Shown here: positions 5,217 to 8,554 of the stretch, in pieces
Layout of the letters: every line of letters begins with the position of its first letter
Position numbering within the stretch: the stretch's first letter is position 1
Assembly: GCA_032111745.1 (NCBI GenBank)
Contig: JAULUH010000252.1
Location: 1-8,554 of the forward strand
From: JAULUH01 sp032111745
GTDB lineage: Bacteria; Chloroflexota; Anaerolineae; JAAEKA01
DNA length: 8,554 nucleotides
Reading direction: 5' to 3'
Notes under the pieces: generated by a model
Database searches by the model: none
What the model was told of the DNA's origin: nothing
Seen by the model: only the letters and a program-made list of their open reading frames with translations
Made by a program: the position numbers and the translations under genes

Positions 5217-7424
5217 GTGATTGATCGTCCCCTCCCGCCCTCGGTGCGCCTGACGATCATGCGTGTGGCCACCGTGGCCGTTTTCGTGATATTCATCGCC
5301 CAACTGTGGCGCATTCAAATGGTCCAGGGCGATGCGCTGAAGGCCCGCGCCAACCAGAACCGCTTCCGGCTGGTGGAGGTCAAGGGTCCGCGCGGAGTCA
5401 TGTACGATCGTAACGGCAAGCGGCTGGTGCTCAACCGGCCTAGCTTCAGCATTGCCGTGGTACCGGCTGATCTGCCCGACGCGGACGAGGATGTCCTGCA
5501 AGTGCTGGAGGAGCTGGACCGGATCATCTCCCGGGTCGCGGCCAGGCGGCAAGTGGCTCCGCCGGCGCCCACGGCCGTTGCCAGCCCGGTGGAGGATGAG
5601 GGCAAGCCCCCTGAGCTCGGCACCACGGGGCCGCCACGCTTTCGCGAACGGCTGACGGTAGAAGAGGCCATGCAGGAGGTTCAGGACGGCTGGCAAGGGG
5701 GGGCTTATCGTCCGGTAATTGTGGCTGGCCAGGTCGATCGCGACCTGGCCTTCGCCGTGGCCGAACAAAGCTACCGATTGCCCGGCGTGCGGTTGGAGGT
5801 CGAGCCGGTGCGTGAGTATCTGAGCGGCACGCTCACGTCGCATGTCTTGGGCTACATGGGACCCATTCCCGAAGAGTATGTCGACGACTACGAGGCCGAA
5901 GGCTACAACGCCTACGACCAGGTCGGCCTGGCGGGGCTGGAGCTGACCTTCGAGAAGGCTCTGCGGGGCCGGGATGGCCGGCGCAATATCGAGGTGGACG
6001 TCAATGGCCGGGAGGTGCGCACGGTGGGTGACATCTTCCCCAGCGCGCCCGGCAGCAACCTGGTCCTGACCATGGACCTGGATTTGCAGCGGATCACCGA
6101 GGATGCCTTGCGCCAGGGGCTGGAAAAATCCAAGGCGACGACGGGAGTGGCTATCGCCATGAACCCGCAGAACGGCGAGGTCCTGTCTATGGTCAGCCTG
6201 CCTACCTACGACAACAACCTCTTCGCTGACGGGATAACTGCCGAGGAGTACAAAGGGCTGATCGAGGATAGGGAACGTCCGCTGGTCAACCATGCCATCA
6301 GTGGCCTGTACCCACCAGGGTCCACCTTCAAGATCGTGGCCGCGTCCGGTGCCCTGCAAGAGGGGATCGTCGACGAGCGCACGCGGCTGGGCGACAGCTT
6401 CGACGGGTCGGTCAATGGGATTATCTATGTGGATAACCGCTTCTTCCCCGACGACCCGCGGTACGCGCAACCGTTTTACTGCTGGATTCACACCTATGGC
6501 ACCGGCCATTACCAGGTCAACGTGCGCGATGCCCTGGCCGTCTCCTGTGACATCTTCTTCTACCAGGTGGCCGGCGGTTACCGCAAGACCTTCGAGGGGT
6601 TGGGGATCGACAAGATGGTCGAATACGCCGAGCTCTTCGGCTTCGGCGCCACCACGGGCATCGACCTGCCGGGCGAGAACCCTGGCCTGGTGCCCACCCC
6701 CAAGTGGAAGCGCCTGACCTATGCTGAGACCTGGGCGGCCGGCGACACCTACAACATGGCTATCGGCCAGGGCGCCATGTTGTCTACGCCGCTGCAACTG
6801 CTTAACGCCACCAACGCGATTGCCAACGGGGGAAGGTTGTACAGGCCGCAAATGGTGCACCAGATCGTCGACAGCGAGGGCAACGTGGTGGAGGAGTTCC
6901 AGTCGGAGCTGATCCGTGAGCTGCCCATCGACCCGGAGTACATCAGCCTGGTGCAAGAAGGCATGTGGGGTGCGGTCAATTTCCCCAACGGCACCGCCAG
7001 GGCCCTATCGGTACCGGGGGTCCAGGTGGCTGGCAAGACCGGTACATCGGAGTTCTATGACCCCGAGATCGGGCTATTGCCCAACAAGCGGCTGCCCACC
7101 CACGCCTGGTTCACGGCGTACGCGCCCTTCGAGAACCCTGAGATCGCCCTGGTAGTGTTCGTGTACAACGGCGGCGAGGGATCGGCCACGTCGGTGCCCA
7201 TTGCCCAGGACATCTTGCGGGGCTATTTCGAGCTCAAGCGCCAGCGGGAGCAGCCGCCAGAGGAACCCGGCGCAGAGCCGGCGGACATGCCTGCGGAAGG
7301 TGCACCGGGCCAGGCTGGGGAGCAGCCGGCCCCTCAGCCGGAGGGCCAGGCCCCGGCAACCCCCGCACTGCCGGGCCAGGGGCAACCTGGCCAACCGGCG
7401 CCAGCCCAGGAGGGAGGTGGCTGA
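5217..7424 (+). CDS. mrdA: Penicillin-binding protein 2, elongasome DD-transpeptidase
   Basis: A 735-residue class B PBP that cross-links side-wall peptidoglycan made by RodA. One N-terminal membrane anchor (about 15-33) is followed by the dimerisation/pedestal region with KGPRGVMYDRNGKRL (56-70) and the transpeptidase domain. The active site is STFK (Ser369 nucleophile, Lys372), SCD (443-445, the SxD form common in PBP2) and KTGT (607-610). PBP2-like segments such as GYMGPIP and QVGLAGLE (235-242) are present. Two odd parts are a Pro-rich loop at about 111-142 in the N-terminal head and a Pro/Gln/Gly/Ala-rich low-complexity tail of about 60 residues (676-735) after the catalytic domain. The GTG start is preceded by GGAG at 5203-5206, ten bases away, inside the end of mreD. 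The stop overlaps the rodA start by one base. Position beside mreBCD and rodA separates it from the division enzyme PBP3. Also called pbpA. Confidence 0.96.
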   Translation: MIDRPLPPSVRLTIMRVATVAVFVIFIAQLWRIQMVQGDALKARANQNRFRLVEVKGPRGVMYDRNGKRLVLNRPSFSIAVVPADLPDADEDVLQVLEELDRIISRVAARRQVAPPAPTAVASPVEDEGKPPELGTTGPPRFRERLTVEEAMQEVQDGWQGGAYRPVIVAGQVDRDLAFAVAEQSYRLPGVRLEVEPVREYLSGTLTSHVLGYMGPIPEEYVDDYEAEGYNAYDQVGLAGLELTFEKALRGRDGRRNIEVDVNGREVRTVGDIFPSAPGSNLVLTMDLDLQRITEDALRQGLEKSKATTGVAIAMNPQNGEVLSMVSLPTYDNNLFADGITAEEYKGLIEDRERPLVNHAISGLYPPGSTFKIVAASGALQEGIVDERTRLGDSFDGSVNGIIYVDNRFFPDDPRYAQPFYCWIHTYGTGHYQVNVRDALAVSCDIFFYQVAGGYRKTFEGLGIDKMVEYAELFGFGATTGIDLPGENPGLVPTPKWKRLTYAETWAAGDTYNMAIGQGAMLSTPLQLLNATNAIANGGRLYRPQMVHQIVDSEGNVVEEFQSELIRELPIDPEYISLVQEGMWGAVNFPNGTARALSVPGVQVAGKTGTSEFYDPEIGLLPNKRLPTHAWFTAYAPFENPEIALVVFVYNGGEGSATSVPIAQDILRGYFELKRQREQPPEEPGAEPADMPAEGAPGQAGEQPAPQPEGQAPATPALPGQGQPGQPAPAQEGGG
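7408..7418 (+). promoter_or_regulatory. Double Shine-Dalgarno of rodA within the PBP2 3' end
   Basis: AGGAGG at 7408-7413 (10 bases before the rodA ATG) runs into GGAGGT at 7413-7418 (5 bases before it). This is the strongest ribosome binding site in the window. It encodes most of the terminal Gln-Glu-Gly-Gly-Gly of PBP2, so the last residues of that protein may reflect selection on rodA initiation. Confidence 0.7.
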
Positions 7425-8515
7425 TGCGCCTCAACCTGCGCCGGTTTGACTTCGTGCTGCTGGGCACTACGGTAGTGCTGATGATCTTCGGCGTGGCCAT
7501 GGTGTACAGCGCTACGCTGGAAGTGCCCGGCTACGAGAATTATGCCTTGCGCCAGGCCATCTATGGCCTGGCTGGTCTGGTACTGCTGATCGTCGTGGCC
7601 GCGTTCGACTATCGCCTGCTGACCAGCCTGCAGTGGCCTATCTATGGCATTGTCCTGGTGGTCTTGGCGGCCGTGGCGGCCCTGGGACAGGTACGCGGCG
7701 GCAGTTCAGGCTGGTTCAACGCCGGCCTGGTCTTGATCCAGCCCGCGGAGCTGGCTAAAGTGCTGTTCGCCGTGGCCTTTGCCCAGTTCCTCAGCAGCAA
7801 TCATGACAGACTAAGGCGGCCGCAGGTGGTGTTGGGGGCATTTGTGTTGTTGGGACTGCCGGCGGCGCTGATCTACCTGCAGCCTGACCTCGGCACGGCC
7901 ATCGTGCTGTTGGTCATCGGAGTGGCCATGATGTTCGTGGCCGACCTGCCGTGGGCCTATATCGTGACGGCCCTGGCCGGTGCGGCCCTGGCTGCGCCTA
8001 TGGTCTGGGCTAATCTCGAAGGCTACATGCGCCAGCGCATCTTGATCTTCCTCAACCCCGCCAGCGACCCCGATGCCAGCTTCAACATCGCCCAGGCCCT
8101 GATCAGCATCGGCAACGGCGGCTGGCTGGGCAAGGGCTTCACCCAGGGCAGCCAGAGCCAGCTGCACTTCCTGCGCGTGCGCTATGCCGACTTCATCTTC
8201 AGCGTGATCGCCGAGGAGCTGGGCTTCATTGGCGCCATCGTGCTGATTGGCCTGCTGTTCGTGATCCTGTGGCGGCTGTGGAGCATTGCCGACCAGGCTC
8301 GCGACTACTTCGGCCGGCTGATCGTGGTCGGCGTAACGGCCATGATCCTCTTCCAGTCCGTGGTCAGCATCGGCATGAACCTGGGACTGGTCCCGGTGAC
8401 GGGCATTACCCTGCCCTTCATCAGCTACGGTGGAAGCTCATTGATCACGGTTTTGCTAGGCATCGGCCTGGCCCAAAGCGTGGCCATGCGCAACCGCAAG
8501 ATCGAGTTCGACTGA
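7424..8515 (+). CDS. rodA: Peptidoglycan glycosyltransferase RodA (SEDS family)
   Basis: A 363-residue polytopic protein with about ten membrane segments that polymerises lipid II into glycan strands together with PBP2. Family signatures are QPAELAK (106-112), QPDLGTA (153-159), the loop RILIFLNPASDPDASFN (205-221), SIGNGGWLGKGFTQGSQSQL (228-247), ADFIFSVIAEELGFIG (255-270) and GLVPVTGITLPFISYGGSS (321-339). Asp256 corresponds to the essential catalytic Asp of RodA. The preceding residues are HFLRVRYA, where most RodA proteins I recall have FLP..HT, a mild divergence. FtsW is the alternative paralogue; the adjacency to PBP2 and mreBCD favours RodA. The ATG overlaps the PBP2 stop by one base (TGATG) with a strong double Shine-Dalgarno, so the two partners are translationally coupled. 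Also called mrdB. The gene is complete. Confidence 0.96.
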   Translation: MRLNLRRFDFVLLGTTVVLMIFGVAMVYSATLEVPGYENYALRQAIYGLAGLVLLIVVAAFDYRLLTSLQWPIYGIVLVVLAAVAALGQVRGGSSGWFNAGLVLIQPAELAKVLFAVAFAQFLSSNHDRLRRPQVVLGAFVLLGLPAALIYLQPDLGTAIVLLVIGVAMMFVADLPWAYIVTALAGAALAAPMVWANLEGYMRQRILIFLNPASDPDASFNIAQALISIGNGGWLGKGFTQGSQSQLHFLRVRYADFIFSVIAEELGFIGAIVLIGLLFVILWRLWSIADQARDYFGRLIVVGVTAMILFQSVVSIGMNLGLVPVTGITLPFISYGGSSLITVLLGIGLAQSVAMRNRKIEFD

Positions 8516-8525
8516 GCACGGCTGG

Positions 8526-8551
8526 CGTTCGTAGTGCGCGCTTCAGCGCTC
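8526..8551 (+). repeat. Palindromic interspersed repeat, copy 3, just after rodA
   Basis: It starts 10 bases after the rodA stop with CGTTCGTAGTG (exact match to 1385-1395) and has the palindromic core GCGCT (8538-8542), TC, AGCGC (8545-8549). Over 8529-8551 it matches the reverse complement of 1345-1367 at 21 of 23. The window ends 3 bases later, so the element may continue or be half of another inverted pair. Confidence 0.7.
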
Positions 8552-8554
8552 AGT

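Noticed and set aside
5209..5220. Three-codon mini-ORF (ATG CTC GCG TGA) linking the mreD stop (TAATG) and the PBP2 start (GTGA)
   Set aside because: It could relay ribosomes, but GGAG ends only 2 bases before the ATG, too close to serve it, and is well placed for the GTG at 5217. Chance is the simpler reading.
5178..6956. Very long open frame on the - strand (592 codons) opposite PBP2
   Set aside because: It lies fully antisense to a well-conserved gene whose codon pattern explains the lack of stops. The translation shows no recognisable domain and is rich in His, Gln, Leu and Val, as expected for the antisense of such codons.

Overview
The window is GC-rich, tightly packed bacterial chromosome with every gene on the + strand. 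It reads as ordinary housekeeping DNA. I see no mobile element with a transposase, no CRISPR array, no tRNA or rRNA and no defence locus. Dense packing, GTG starts, the gene content and a short interspersed palindromic repeat suggest a rod-shaped or filamentous high-GC bacterium. Chloroflexota (Anaerolineae or Caldilineae-like) is my best guess, but it is an inference and not shown by any single feature.

Layout. Positions 1-683 hold the 3' part of a DppA-type zinc D-aminopeptidase (family M55), cut by the window edge. Four bases later comes a HAD-superfamily pyrimidine 5'-nucleotidase-like gene (688-1353). The spacer 1354-1459 carries two inverted copies of a palindromic repeat, the first of which supplies the stop codon of the HAD gene. 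It also carries a promoter placed so that hypA would start as a leaderless message. hypA (1460-1822) and hypB (1864-2502) encode the two nickel-insertion factors for [NiFe] hydrogenase (or possibly urease) maturation.

After a 142-base spacer with an exact TATAAT extended -10 promoter and a small leader hairpin comes a complete elongasome operon: mreB (2645-3706), mreC (3831-4694), mreD (4706-5209), the class B PBP2 transpeptidase mrdA/pbpA (5217-7424) and the SEDS glycosyltransferase rodA (7424-8515). MreB filaments under the membrane would connect through MreC and MreD to the RodA-PBP2 synthase, which polymerises and cross-links side-wall peptidoglycan. The last four genes are close or overlapping. 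The 124-base mreB-mreC gap is the exception and holds two strong hairpins. The window ends in another copy of the palindromic repeat just after rodA.

The points most worth a second look are the repeat family with a compensatory stem change and gene-end placement, the apparently leaderless hypA, the structured mreB-mreC spacer before an mreC start without an evident Shine-Dalgarno, and the Pro/Gln/Gly-rich C-terminal tail of PBP2 whose last codons double as the rodA ribosome binding site. I found no convincing new multi-gene system here.
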